From Tolypeutes matacus (Eukaryota > Chordata > Mammalia > Cingulata > Chlamyphoridae), in the NCBI GenBank assembly GCA_026826555.1, contig JAKSZT010053881.1:2151051-2215050 (forward strand): a DNA stretch of 64,000 bases. The letters run 5' to 3'. The notes below the pieces were generated by a model that worked only from the letters and a program-made list of their open reading frames with translations, had not been told where the DNA came from and searched no databases. Below are positions 25,931 through 38,503 of this stretch, piece after piece (the first letter of the stretch is position 1; each line of letters starts with the position of its first letter). The position numbers and the translations under genes were made by a program.

Positions 25931-26794
25931 AAGAGATGCTAAAGTGAGTTCTGTAGGTTGAAAGAAAAGACAATAGACAACAGATGAAAGCCACATGAAG
26001 AAATAAAGATCACAGTAAGGGGTATGTATTTTTTGGTTTGTATCTCTAGGATCTAAAAGGCAAATGCATAAAATGTAACGATAAATCAGTAGTTTTGAAC
26101 TCATATGTATAAGCATCTAATTTGTGACAAGAACTACATGAAGGTGGGGGTACCAAGAGATATAGTAACATAGGTTGTAAATACTATTGAAGTTGAGTTG
26201 GTATCAAAGGAAATGAGATTGCTATAAATTTAAGATATTAAACTTAAGCCCCATGGTAACCACAAAAAAATATCAGAGAATATGCAAGCTCATACAGACA
26301 GAAAGTAGAATAAAGGTTACCAAGGGCGGGGATCATGGGGAATGTGGATTTAATGCATAATGAATGCAAGGTTTCTATTTGGGGAGATGGGAAAATTTTA
26401 GTAATGTAAGTCTGTGATGGAATTGCAACACTTTGAATGTGATTAATCTCACTGATGGTATGTTTGGGAGTGGCTGAGATGAGAATGTTTATCTTGCATA
26501 TATGTTCGCACAATTAAAGAAAAAAAAGAAAGAGCAACCAAAGAGACAATGACAACTAAATGCAATATGTGATGCTGGATGGGCTGTAACAAGGTAATAG
26601 AAAAGGCTCAAAAGGACATATGAAAAAATTAGAATATGGACTGTAAACTTTATATCAATGTTAAATTTCTTGAACATAACTATACTTAAGATGGTTACAT
26701 AAGTGAATGTCCTTGTTCTTAGGAAATGTACATGGTAGTATTAAGTGTCCAAGGAGTATGATGGTATACAATTTACACTCAAATGAACAGAAAA

Positions 26795-26850
26795 TGGATT
26801 AATAGATAGGCAGATAGACAGATGGATTGGTAGAGGGATAGACAGATGAA
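26795..26850. repeat. Imperfect GATA/GACA simple repeat
   Basis: Alternating ATAGATAGGCAGATAGACAG units within the half-L1 3' region. Confidence 0.7.
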
Positions 26851-28049
26851 ATTATATGGCAAATATGGCAAAAGGTTAAAATTCATGGATATGGCTATCT
26901 GGGGAAATAGGGGTATGTTGGAGTTCTATGTATGGGGTTTACATTATTTTTTAACTGTCTTGCACGTTTGAAATTATTTCAAAATAAAAAGTTTTTTTCA
27001 TTTAAAAATTTATTGAAGTATATCATCTATACACGAACATATATAAACAATAAGTGTATATTAAAAGCTGTGAACTTATAAAACAAACATGTATAACATC
27101 ATACAGGACTCCCATATATCACTCCACCACAAATAACTTGCATTGTTGTTAAACATTTGTAACAAATTATGAAAGAGCATGGTCAAAGTACTACTACAAA
27201 CTATAGTCTGTATCTGAACATTTGGTGTATTCTTTCCTTAATCCACGCTATTCTTGTTGTTGTTCATAAACCATACAATTTATCTAAAGTGTACAATCAA
27301 TGGCATTTGGTATAATCACCAAGATGCACATCACTTCAATCAATATGAGCATTTTAACTACTCCAAAAGAAAAACAACAAAAAACAAACCACTATCATAC
27401 CCATATGTTTGCACTACTAATTATAAATCCTATGATGTGCTTTCACCATTTCTATTCATTTCCAAACATTTACAAACAACTTTTTACCAATTTTGCACAG
27501 ATTAAACCTCAGCATTCTATTCTCTAACCACATTCTTTTCTCTGGTGACTTATATTCTAGCCATTAATTCCACGAATTTGCTCATTATATTTAGTTCATA
27601 ACAGCGAAATCATACAATATTTGTCCTTTTGTGCCTGGCTTGCTTCACTCAACATAATGTCCTCCAGGTTCATCTACACTGTCACATGCTTCAAGACTTC
27701 ATTTCTTCTTATAGCTAAATAATATTCCATTGTGTATATACCACAGATTTTTTTATCCATTCCTCAGTTGATGGACGACTGGATTGTTACCATCTTTTGG
27801 CAATTGTGCATAATGTTGCTATGAACACTGGTGTACAGATGTCTGTTCATGTTACTGCTCTCAGTTCTTCTGAGTATAGAACTAGTAGTGGTATTTCTAT
27901 GTCAAATGGTAGATCTATGTCTAACTTCCTCAGGAACCACCAAACAAACTTCCACAGTGGCTGGACCATTCTACCTTCCCAAAAAACATACCTGTCTCTT
28001 CACATCCTCTCTAATACTTGCAGTTTTCTGTTTTGTTAATAGTGGCCAT

Positions 28050-31000
28050 TCTAGTAGGCGTGAAATGGTATCTCATTGTATTTTCATTTGCATTTCTCTA
28101 ATAGCCAGTGATGTTGAACATTTTTTCAGGAGTTTTTTTGTTTGTTTTTTGCTATTTGTATTTCTTCTTTAGAAAATTGTCTATTCAGGTCTTTTGCCCA
28201 TTTTTAAATCGGGTCATTTGTCTTTTTATTTTTAAGTTGTAGGATCTCTTTATATATCACAGATATTAGACATTTGCTGGATGTGTGATTTACAAATATT
28301 TTCTCCCGTTGAGTAGGCAGCTTTTTACCCTCTTCATAAAATCCTTTGAGGTGCAAAAGTGTTTAATTTTGAGGAGGTCCCATTTATCTATTTTTTCTTT
28401 TGTTGCTCCTGTTTTGGGTGTAAGGTGTAAGAGACCCTCACGGTCTTGTAGATTTTCCCCTACATTATATTCTAGGAGTTTTATGGTCAAGGCCTTTATG
28501 TTTAGGTCTTTGATACACTTTGAGTTGATTCCTTTAGAGAGAGTGAGATAGGGGTGTTCTTTCATTCTTTTGGTTATGGATATCCAGTTTTCCCAGCACC
28601 ATTTGTTGAAAAGACTGTTCTGTCCCAGAAAAGTGGACTTGATAGGCTTATTGAAAATCATTTGACCATAGAGGTGAGGGTATATTTCTGAACTTTCAGT
28701 TTGATTCCAGTGATCAATGTGACTATTTTTATGCCAATACCATGCTCTTTTGACCACTGTAGCTTTAGAATACACTTAAAGGTCAGGAAGCATGAGTCCT
28801 CCAACTTTGCTCTTCTTTTTTTAGGATGTTTTTGGCTTTTGGCTATTTGGGAACCCGTTTCCTTCCAAATAAATTGGGTAGTTGACTTTTCTACTTCTGT
28901 AAACTAGGCTATTGAAATTTTGATTGGTATTGCATTGAATCTATAAATCAATTTGGGTAGAATTGACATCTTCATGATGTTTAGTCTTCCAATCCATGAG
29001 CATGGAATTTCCTTCCATTTGTTTAGGTCTTCCTTGATTACTTTTAGCAATGATGGTAGTGTTCTGAATACAGATCCTTTACATTCCTGGTTAAATTAAT
29101 TCCTATGTATTTGAGTCTTTTTCTTGCTGTATAAATGGTATTTCTCTAGCTATAACTTCTAGCACAATGTTGAATAACAGTGGTGACCGTGGGCATCCTT
29201 GTTTTGTTCCTGATCTTAGAGGGGAAGCTTTCAACCTCTCCCTATTGAGTACAATGCTGGCTGTGGGATTTTCATATATGCCCTTTATAAGGTTGAGGAA
29301 CTTTCCTTGTATACCTATCTTTTGAAGTATTTTTATCAAGAAAAGATGCCAGATTTTGTCAAATGCCTTTTCTGCATCAATCAAGATGACTATGTGGTTT
29401 TTCCCCTTTGATTTGTTAATGTGGTGTATTACATTAATTGATGTTCTTATGGTGGACAAATCCTCAGATACCAGGAATAAAACCCAATTCATCTTGATGT
29501 ATAATTGTTTTTATATGCTGTTGAATTCAATCTGCAAGTATTTTGTTGAGAATTTTTGCACCTATGTTCATTAGAGAGATTGGTCTGTAATTTTCCTTTC
29601 TTGTAGTATCTTTATCATGTGTTGGTATTAAGGTGATGTTGGCTTCATAAAAAGTGTTGGGGAATTTTCTCTTCTTTTCAATTTTTTAAAACAGGATTGC
29701 TATTATTTTGGTAGAATTCACCTGTGAAGCTTCTGGTCCTGGACTTCTCTTTGTTAGAAGATTTTTGATAACTGAATCTCTTTGCTTGTGATTGGTTTGT
29801 TGAGTTCCTGTATTTCTTGTAGAATCAATGTAGGTTGTTTGTGCATTTCTAGGAATTGTCCATTTCATCTAGGTTGTCTAATTTGTTGGCAAACAGTTTC
29901 TCATAATATCCTCTTGTGATCCTTTTTATATCTGTGGGGTCTGTCATAATGTCCCCCCTGTCATTCCTCATTTATTTATTTGTATCATCTCTGTTTTTTT
30001 TTTTTTTTTTTTTTCCTTTGTTAATCTTACTAAGGGTTTGTCAATTTTATTGATTTTTTCAAAGAACCATTTTTGGTTTTGTTGATTTTCTCAATTTTTT
30101 TTTTTAATTTCATTTATTTCTGCTCTAATCCTTTTTTTTTTTTTTTTTTTTCTTGCTGCTTGGTTGGGATTGGTTTGTTGTTCTTTTTCTAGTTTCTCCA
30201 GTTGTTCAGTTAATTCTTTGATTTTAACTCTTTCTTCTTTTTTAATATTGGCACAGGGCTATAAATTTCCCTCTCAGCACTGCCTTTGCTGTATCCCATA
30301 TGTTTTGATATGTTGTGTTCTCATTTTATTCATCTTGAGATATCTACTAATTTCTCTTTAAATTTCTCCTTTGACCCACTGTGTTTGTTTACTTTGGTTG
30401 CAGTCTTGTGAGATCCTGAGCAGAGCACCCACCTAAGCTATGAAACCATGAGATAATAAAATCATTTTAAGCCAAAAAAAAAAAAAAGATTGTGTTGTTT
30501 AGCCTCCATATATTTGCAAAATTTCCCCTTTCCCACCTATTACTGATTTCCAACTTCATTCTTTTATGGTCTATCTTTTGTGGTCTATCCTGGAGAAAGA
30601 CCCATGAACACTTGAACAGAATGTATAACTTGCTGATTTGGGGTGCAATGTTCTGTATATGTCTCTCAGGTCCAGCTCGTTTATCATATTGTTCAAGTTC
30701 TCTATTTCCTTTGTTGATCTTCTGTCTGGTTGTTCCATCTATTGATGTGAGTAGCATGTTGAAGTCTCCAGCTCTTATTGTAGAGATGTCTATTTCTCCT
30801 TTCAGTTTTGCCAGTGTTTGCCTCATGTATTCTGGGGGCACCCTGGTTAGGTGCATGGATATTTATGACTGTTATTCCTTCCTGGTGGAGTATCCGTTTT
30901 CTTAATATATAATGGCCCTCTACATCTCTTATCACTTTTTTGCATTTAAATTCTGTTTTGTCTGAGACCAGTATAGCTACCCCTGTTCTCTTTTGGTTAC

Positions 31001-31090
31001 TAATTGCAGGAAATATCTTTTACCAACCTTTAACTTTCAGTTTGTTTGCATCCTTGGGTCTAAGGTGAGATTCCTGCAGGCAGCATATGG
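28050..31090 (-). pseudogene. LINE-1 ORF2 of copy B, broken, catalytic RT box deleted
   Basis: Endonuclease remnants in shifted frames at 30935-30467. RT pieces at 29492-29103 with [11 protein letters not shown] and [14 protein letters not shown], ending abruptly in [14 protein letters not shown]-terminal pieces at 28775-28290. Compared with copy A (1089-1349), about 250 bp are missing at about 29140, exactly where the LFADD box should be, so the RT active site is gone. Several other frameshifts and T-tract expansions (29994-30014, 30130-30150). Non-functional. Confidence 0.88.
30390..30487 (+). mobile_element. Short retroposed fragment with LTR-like 3' end and poly(A), inside copy B ORF2
   Basis: L1 sequence breaks after TTTGACCCACTG and resumes at GTTGTTTAGCCTCC. 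Between them is TCCTGAGCAGAGCACCCACC ... CATGAGATAATAAAATCATT, then about 13 A. The AGATAATAAA segment resembles MaLR LTR ends. An imperfect flank pair TGTGTTTGTTTA / TGTGTTGTTTA suggests a TSD. Family uncertain. Confidence 0.5.
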
Positions 31091-31131
31091 ATGACTCATG
31101 TTTTCTCATCCATTCTGTCAGCCTATGTCTT

Positions 31132-31313
31132 CCCCCACCCCTCATCCATTTTGCTTGTTGTTTGCGCTTGTTGCCTGCTTGGATTTTTTTTTTTTTTTGC
31201 TTGCTGTCTGCTTATCTGTTTTTTTTTTTTCCTTTAGGAGGCACCAGGAACCGAACCTGGGACCTCCTATGTGGGAGGCAGGTGCTCAACTGCTTGAGTC
31301 ACACCTGCTCCCC
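31132..31313 (-). mobile_element. DAS-type SINE inside L1 copy B, TSD CAGCCTATGTCTT
   Basis: Minus-strand head GGGGAGCAGGTGTGACTCAA with B-box-like GGTTCGGTTCC. TSD perfect at 31119-31131 and 31313-31325. The 3' part has TG-rich blocks (TTGCTTGTTGTTTGCGCTTG on plus) unlike the 11.7-kb subfamily. Confidence 0.9.
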
Positions 31314-31512
31314 AGCCTATGTCTTTTGATTGGGGAGTTTAATCCATTAACATTCAATGTTATTATTGTAAGGCCATTACTTACTTCAGCCATTTTATCC
31401 TTTTGCTTTCATATATTATATCTTATTTTTGTACATCTTTTTACCTTTTTGGTTACCCTTTCTCATAGTCTTCACTTCTTCAGTCCCCTCCAAACATCTA
31501 TCTCTTTTATTT

Positions 31513-31960
31513 TCAGGCTGCAGAACTCTCTTTAGTGTTTCCTGCAGAACTGGATTCTTGTTTACAAACTCTCTTAGTTTCTGTTTGTGAATATTTTAAG
31601 CTCACTGTCATATTTGAAGGACAGTTTTGATGGGTAAAGAATTCTTGGAAGCTGCTTTTCTCTTTCAGTACCTTAAATATATCATACCACTGCCTTCTCA
31701 CCTCTATGGTTTCTGAAGAGTTATCCACACTAATCCTTTTTGGACATTCCTTGTAGGTGATGCTTTGCTTTTCCCTTGCTGCTTTCAGAATTTTCTTTGG
31801 CATTTGGCGTTCTGCATATTATGTGTCTTGGGGTAATTGGAGTACCCTGTGCTTCCTGAACAAGTATATTCATGGCTTTCATGAGAGTTGGGAAATTTCG
31901 GCCATTATTTCCTCTGCTCCTTTTCCCTTCTCGTCTCATTCTGGGACTCCCAAAACACAT
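31513..31960 (-). pseudogene. LINE-1 ORF1 of copy B, C-terminal part
   Basis: Overlapping frames carry ORF1 blocks such as AAREKQSITYKE and, in the next frame, ENFPTL-like NFPTLMKAMNI. ORF1 is broken by frameshifts and physically separated from its start (39555, MPRHQQKITSHTEKK) by the insertion of copy C and two SINEs. Confidence 0.85.
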
Positions 31961-33797
31961 ATGTTGGTGTGCTTTGTGTTATCATTCAAGTCCCTGAGCC
32001 CCTGCTCAATTTTTTCCATTCTTTTCTCTCTGTTCTTCTCTCTCAATTTCAGTTTTTTCTTCCTCTATGCCACTGTGTTTCTTCCATGACTTCAAATCTG
32101 CTCTTGTGTGCCTATATTGTATTTTTTCTAACAAAGCAATTTTATTAATACATACTAATAAAGCATAAATTCCTCCAAAGTGTACAATCAATGGTATTTG
32201 GTATAATTACTTAGTTGTGCATTCATCACTTCAATCATTTTTAGAGCATTTTCATTATTCCAATAATAATAATAAAAACAAAAGGCAAACAAAACTCATC
32301 ACCTCTCAATCTCTCTATGCTTCCTCTGCTGTACATAGCTGCTATTCTCTTTCCTTCTTTCTAGTTTATTTGTACTTATATTGTGTAAAAACAGTCTTAT
32401 ATATGTAATATCACCCATATTTGTATTTTACACTAGGTTTCACTATGTTATACAGTCCCATGTTCCATTTTTTTGCTCTCCTTCTAGTAATATATATGAC
32501 CTTAGACTTACCGTTTTAATCACTATCATACCCATATAATAGTTCTGTTAGTTACACATACTATGATGTGCTTTCACCATTTCTATTCATTTACAAAGAT
32601 TTACAAACAACATTTTTACCAGTTCTGCACAGATTAATCTCAGCTTTCCATTCTCTACCTTCACTCTATTTTCTGGTGACCTATACTTTAATTATTAACT
32701 CCATGAGTTTACACAATATATTTAGTTCATAATATGCAATCATACAGTAATTATCCTTTTGTGTCTGGCTTGCTTCACTCAACATAATGTCCTCCAGGTT
32801 CACCTGTGTTGTCATATGATTCACGACTTCATTTCTTCTTACCACTGCATAATATTCCATCATGTATACACCACAATTTGTTTATCTATTCATCAGTTGA
32901 TGTAGACCTGGGTTGTTTCCAACTTTTGGCAATCATGAATAACACTGCTATGAACATCAGTGTGAAGATGTCTATTTGTGCCACTGTTCTCAGTTCTTTT
33001 GGGTATACACCTAGTAATGGTATTGCCGGATCACATGGCATGTTCAACTTCTTTAGGAATTGTGAAACAGTCTTCCATGGTGGCTATACCATTCTACATT
33101 CCCACCAGCAGTGAATAAGCATTCCTATCTTTCCACATCTTCTCCAACATTTACAGTTTTCTGACTTTTTAATAGTGGCCAGACTAATAGGTGTGAAATG
33201 ATATCTCACAGTAGTTTTTATTTGCATTTCTCTAATCGCTAGTGATGTTGAACATTTTTTCATTTGCTTCTTCACCATTTATATTTCTTCTTTGGACAAT
33301 TGTCTTTTCAAGTCTTTGGCCCATTTTTTAATGAAGTAGTTTGTCTTTTTATTGTTGAGTTGTATAATCTCTTTATATATCATGGATATTAAATGCTTAT
33401 TGGATATGTGATTGCCAAATAGTTTCTCCCATTGAATTGGCTGCCTTTTCACCCTTTTGAAAAAGTCCTTTGAGGTGCAAAGTGTTTAATTTTGAGGAGG
33501 TCCCATTTATATATGTTTTCTTTTGTTGCTCGTGCTTTGGGTGTAGGTTTAAGAAACTACTGCCTACCACAAGATCTTGAAGATGTTTTCCTATATTTTC
33601 TTCTTGGATTTTTATGGTTGTCGCTTTTATATTTAGGTCCTTGATCCATTTTGAGTTAATTTTTGTACAAGGTGTGAGATAGGGGTCCTCTTTCTTTCTT
33701 TTGGATATGGCTATCCAGTTCTCCCAGCACCATTTGTTGAACAGACTGTTCTGTCCCAGCTGGTAGGGCTTGACAGCCTTGTCAAAAATCACTTGAC

Positions 33798-34445
33798 AGG
33801 CAGCCTCCAGCCATGCACAGTTGTTAGATTTTTACTGGGCAATGAGAGAAACATGAAAGAGCAAGCATTTCGGCGCCTACAGTTATAGAATTTATGCTAT
33901 CACAAGGATAAGAGATTCTTTCTGAGAAAATAAAAATGTAAAAGATCCTGCAGAAATTCAAACCCTAGTGAATAAAGCCAAAAAAGACCTTGGAATAATT
34001 TGTCAGCAGATCCACATTAGCCAAATGTATTCAACTGACAAGCTCATCATTGAGGACAAAGAGTAGCCCAGGACCTAAGGTGCCCAATGATCAGCCACCA
34101 CTGGTACCCATGGATCACCTTCATTCAGCATCCATTCTGCGCCTGCGAGGGGGGCTGCCAACACACCAGCTTAAAATAGCCTCTTGCTCTGGCTGCCCTG
34201 TAGGAGCCAATAAACTGGCGTTTCCTTTTTTTTTTAAATGGCCTTCATGAAAAAGGATGAACCTCCCTGGTTCAAGTGTTAAAATGTAGAGCTGGAGCTC
34301 ACTCAAAATAATGCTGCGTTATTGTCTCCTCTCCACCCCTACCCAATTTTGTTGCCTAGTGCCACTTATATAGTACATATCCAGACTGTGTTTCTGGGCC
34401 CTTGACAATAAACAAAATTGTCTCCCTAAAAAAAATAAATAAATA
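33798..34445 (+). pseudogene. LYRM4: LYRM4 (ISD11) processed pseudogene inside L1 copy C
   Basis: Reading from GCA at 33800 in one frame gives [15 protein letters not shown], then [40 protein letters not shown] and [14 protein letters not shown]. This matches the 91-residue LYR-motif protein LYRM4/ISD11, a mitochondrial partner of the cysteine desulfurase NFS1 in Fe-S cluster assembly. It is intronless and begins right at the second codon. It carries TGA at 33854-33856, another TGA after the RDSF block near 33921, and TAG at 34064-34066 three codons before the usual end, so it is dead. A two-codon excess occurs near residue 17. The 3'UTR-like part holds AATAAA twice and ends in an A-rich tail. 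Flanks AAAAATCACTTGAC (33784-33797) and AAAAATTCCTTGAC (34446-34459) form a 14-bp TSD with two mismatches. Confidence 0.93.
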
Positions 34446-36141
34446 AAAAATTCCTTGACTATAGATGTGAAGGTCTATTTCTCAGTTCTTGATTTCGTTC
34501 CATTGGTCAATCTGTCTGTCTTTATGCCAGTACCAAGCTGTTTATACTATAGTACCTAAGTAATATGCTTTAAAGCCAGGAAGTAAGAGTCCTCCAACTT
34601 TGTTCTTTTTTAAGACATTTTTTGGCTAGTCCCCTAACTCTTTCGAATAATTTTGAAAATTGACTTTTCCATTTCTGCAAAAAAGGATGCTGGGATTTTT
34701 ATTGTCATTATGTGAACGTGTAAATTGGTTTGGGTAGGACTGACATCTTAACAATATTTAGTCTTCCAATCCATGAACATGGAATGTCCTTCTATTTATT
34801 TAAATCTTCTTCAGTTTCTTTCAGCAATGTTTTGTAGTTTTCTGAATACAGGTCATTTATGTCCATGGTTAAGTTTATTCCTAAATATTTGATTCTTTTA
34901 GTTGATATTATAAATGGAATTTTTTTTTCTGATTTTCTCCTCAGATTGCACATCAGTAGTGTATAGAAACGCTATTGATTTTTGCATATTAATCTTGTAT
35001 CCGCCACTTTACTGAACTTGTCTATTAGTTCTAGCAGATTTATTGTGGATTTTTCAGGATTTTCTAGATATGGGATAATACCATCAGCAAATAGTGAAAG
35101 TTTTACTTCTTCTTTTCCTATTTGGGTGCCTTTTATTTCTTTATCTAGCCTAATAGGAGTTCTAGCTAGAACTCCTAGCACAATACTGAATAACAGTGGT
35201 GACAGTGGACATCCTTGTCGTGTTCCTGATCTTAGTGGGAAAGTTTCAGTCTTTTCACCATTGAGTACAATGCTAGCTGTAGGCTTTTCATATATGCACT
35301 TTACCATGTTGAGAAAGCTTCCTTCTAGTCCTATCTTTTGGGAGTTTTTAATCAAGAAAGGATGCTGTATTTTTTCAAATGCCTTTTCTGCATCAATCGA
35401 GAGGATCATGTGATCTTTCTTCTTCAATTTATCAATATAGTTTATTACACTAATTGATTTTCTTGTGTTGAACCACCCTTGCATACCTGGGATAAAATCC
35501 ACTTGATTGTGGTGTATAATTCTTTTATGTGCTTTTGTATTCAGTTTGTAAGTATGTTGTTGATGATTTTTGCATCTATAATCATTAGAAATATTGGTCT
35601 GTAATTTTCTTTTTTCATAATATCTTTATCTGGCTTTGGTATCAGATAAAGTGTGATGTTGGCTTCATAGAATGAGTTTGGTAGTGCTCTTTCTTGTTCA
35701 ATTTTTTGGAAGGCTTGAGCAAGATTGGTACTAGATCATCTTTGAATGGTTGGTAGAATTCACTTGGGAAGCCATCTGGTCCTGGGCTTTTCATCTTTGG
35801 GAGGTTTTTGATGAGTGTTTCAATCTCTTCACTTGTGATTGGTGTTTTTGAGGTCTTCTATTTCTTCTAGAGTCAGTATAGTAGGTTTTGTGTTTATAGG
35901 AATTTGTCCATTTTGTCTACATTGTCTATTTTTTGGTGTACAGCTGTTCATAGTATCCTCTTATGATCTTTCTTATTTCTGTGGGGTCAGTGGTGCTACC
36001 CCACTCTCATTTCTGATTTTATTTATTTGTGTCTTCTCTTCTTTTTTCCTTTGTCAATCTAGCTAAGGATTTGTCAATTCTGTTGATCTTTTCAAAGAAC
36101 CAACTTTTGGTTTTGTTGATTCTCTCTATTGTTTTCTTTTT

Positions 36142-36162
36142 GTTGTTGTTGTTGTTCTTGAT
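36142..36162. repeat. (TTG)n simple repeat
   Basis: Short TTG run within copy C ORF2. Confidence 0.8.
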
Positions 36163-37542
36163 TTCATTCATTTCTGCTCTGATCTTTACTCTTTCTTTCC
36201 TTTAGCTTGGTTTGGGATTAGTTTGCTGTTCTCTTTCTAGTTCCTCCAGGTATGCAGTTAGATCTTCAACTTTAGCTCTTTCATCTTTTTTAATATAAGC
36301 ATTGAGAGCTATAAATTTCCCTCTTAGCACTGCCTTTGTGGTGTTCCATAGGTTTTGATATGTTGTGTTCTCATTTTCATTCATCTCAAGATATTTGCTG
36401 AATGTTCTTACTATGTCTTCTTTGGCCTGCTGACTATTAAAGAGTGTGTTGTTTAATCTCCATATACTTATTAATTTTCCCTTTTTCTGTCCATTATTGG
36501 TTTCCAGCCTAATTCTGTTATGATCAGATAAAGTGTTTTGTATAATTTCAATCTTTTAAAATTTATTGAGTCTTGTCTTGTGACCCAACATATGGTCTTA
36601 TCCTGGAGAAGCATCCATGAGTGCTTGAATAGAATGTATATCCTGTTGTTTTGGGGAGCAATGCTCTATAGATGTCTGTTAGGTCTAGTTCATATATCAT
36701 ATTATTCAAGCTTTCTGTTTCTTTTTATATCCTCTGTCCAGATGTTCTATCCACTACTGATTGTGGTGTATTAAAGTCTCCAACTACTACTGTAGAAAAT
36801 TTATTTCTCCCTTCAGTTTTGCCAGTGTAGGCCTCATGGACCTTGGAGCACTCTGGTTAGGTGCATAATATTAGTATAGTTATTTCTTCTTGGTGAATTG
36901 CCCCTTTTATTAATATATAATGATCTTCTTCATCCCTTATAACAGTTTTGCACTTAAAATCTATTTTGTCCAATATTAGTATGCAACTTCAGCTTTTTTT
37001 TTGGTTACTATTTGCATAGAATATCTTTTTCCAACCTTTAGCCTGGTTGTATCCTTATGTCTGAAGTGAGTCTCTTGTAGATAAGATATAGATGGCTCAT
37101 AATTTTTTTATCCATTCTATCAGTCCGTGTCTTTTGATTGGGGAGTTCAAGCCATTAACATTCAAAGTTATTACTGTAAAGGCATTACTTACTTTATCCA
37201 TTTTGTTCTTTGGCTTTCTGTTGTCCTATCTTACTATTGTCTGTCTTTTTATCCTTTAATTTACCCTTCTTAATCATCTTCATTTCTACACTCTTCTCCA
37301 CATCTCTTGCCTGGCTGCAGGATTCCCTTTAGTATCTCTTGTATTTCTGGTCTTTTGGTAACAGTCTATCAGTTTTTGTTTGTCTGTGAAGACTTTGAAC
37401 TCACTCTAATTTCTGAAGGACAGTTTTGCTAGGTACAGAATTCTTGGCTGGCAGTTTTTCTCTTTCAGTACCTTAAGTACAAAATACCACTTTCTTCTTG
37501 CCTCCAGGGTTTCTGATGAGAGGTTGAACCAAAGGAATCTTA

Positions 37543-38005
37543 TCAAGGTTCCTTTGTATGTGATGTTTGCTTTTCTCTTGCTGCTTTCAGAATCCTCTCT
37601 TTATCACTGATATTTATCATTCTGAATAGTAGGTATCTCGGGGTAGGTCCATTTGTGTTTATTGTGTTTGGGTTGCGTTGTCCTTCTTGGATATTGATAT
37701 TTATGTCTTTCATTAAGGGTTGGGAAGTTTTCATTCATTATTTCCTCAAATATTCTATCTGTCTCTTTTCCATTTTCTTCTTCTGGGACACCAATAATGG
37801 GTATGTTTGTGTGTTTCGTGTAGTTATTCAATTCCCTGAGACCTTGTTCCATTTTTTTCATTCTCTTCTCTTTCTGTTCTCTTATCTTTTCCAGTTCAGA
37901 TGTTCTGTCTTCCAAATTACTAATTCTGTCTTCAAGCAATTCAAATCTACTCTTATATGCCTCTAATGTATTTTTAAGCTTATCTATTATGTCTTTCATT
38001 TCCAT
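37543..38005 (-). pseudogene. LINE-1 ORF1 of copy C, broken
   Basis: An open stretch of 133 codons carries a coiled coil (KSRFELLEDRISNLEDRTSE) and the RRM block NIPIIGVPEEENGKE. It shifts frame near 37610 and continues with AAREKQTSHTK. The C-terminal domain is decayed at 37370-37540. Non-functional. Confidence 0.85.
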
Positions 38006-38489
38006 AAGCTCTGTTACTTTTCTTTGCAGGCTTTCAAATTATTCTTTTTGCTCACTCAGTTACTTCTTAATATCCTTTGTCTCTTTAGTCACATTTTCTT
38101 TCATTTCTTTGAATTGATTCAGGAGAGTTGTGTGATTATCATTGATTAGCTGTCTTAAATCCTTTTATCTATTCAGTATATTTGGTTCATTCCTTTGGCT
38201 GGGCCATCTCTTCCTGTTTCCTAGTATGGCTTGTAATTTTTTTGTTGATTTCTAGTCATCTGAACATGGTGAATTACTCTGATGGCCAATTTCTCTCTCT
38301 TGCCTATTTTTTTTTTTTCATAGCTCTTCTTTGATATTTGGTTCAAATTATTCTAAGTCTTCAAAATTGTCCAGTTTAAGTTATCAAAATCATGCCAGAG
38401 ACTCACTAATGGGGCACAGATTTTCTACAGGAGTTTGGGTTAAGAGAGACCTCTAAGAGCAGTTTTTCTCTGTGCAATTTCCATACCGG

Positions 38490-38503
38490 CCAGCAGATGG
38501 CAT
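38490..38503 (+). promoter_or_regulatory. CTCF-like word in L1 copy C 5'UTR
   Basis: CCAGCAGATGGCAT matches 13 of 14 positions of the CTCF core. The homologous location in copy A has CCAGGAGATGGCAC (4713-4726), also 13 of 14. Occupancy unknown. Confidence 0.35.

Larger units (their letters stand above)
23746..26998 (+). mobile_element. Half-L1 (HAL1-like) element: 5'UTR + ORF1 + 3' end, no ORF2
   Basis: Starts GGAGGCTCAAGATGGCAGAG. An ORF1-type region follows (about 24610-25480 plus 25946 on): A-rich coiled-coil coding, then DNA equivalents of the ORF1 C-terminal block around 25370-25490. After removing the insert at 25496-25930, ORF1 is followed directly by about 1 kb of L1M-type 3' sequence ending TTTGAAATTATTTCAAAATA plus AAAAG. 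No endonuclease or reverse transcriptase coding lies between, which is the known HAL1 layout (ORF1-only, L1-dependent). ORF1 is broken by many stops. The alternative is an internally deleted old L1. Confidence 0.72.
33100..37150 (-). pseudogene. LINE-1 ORF2 of copy C, broken; RT box FADG
   Basis: The endonuclease region lies at about 37150-36500, decayed. An internal piece spans 36384-36202. The RT core is open from 35502 to 34972 with [27 protein letters not shown] and [10 protein letters not shown], so the second catalytic aspartate of FADD is replaced by glycine. The C-terminal region continues at 33792-33397 beyond the LYRM4 insertion. Multiple stops and frameshifts. The missing aspartate alone should abolish polymerisation. 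Confidence 0.88.
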
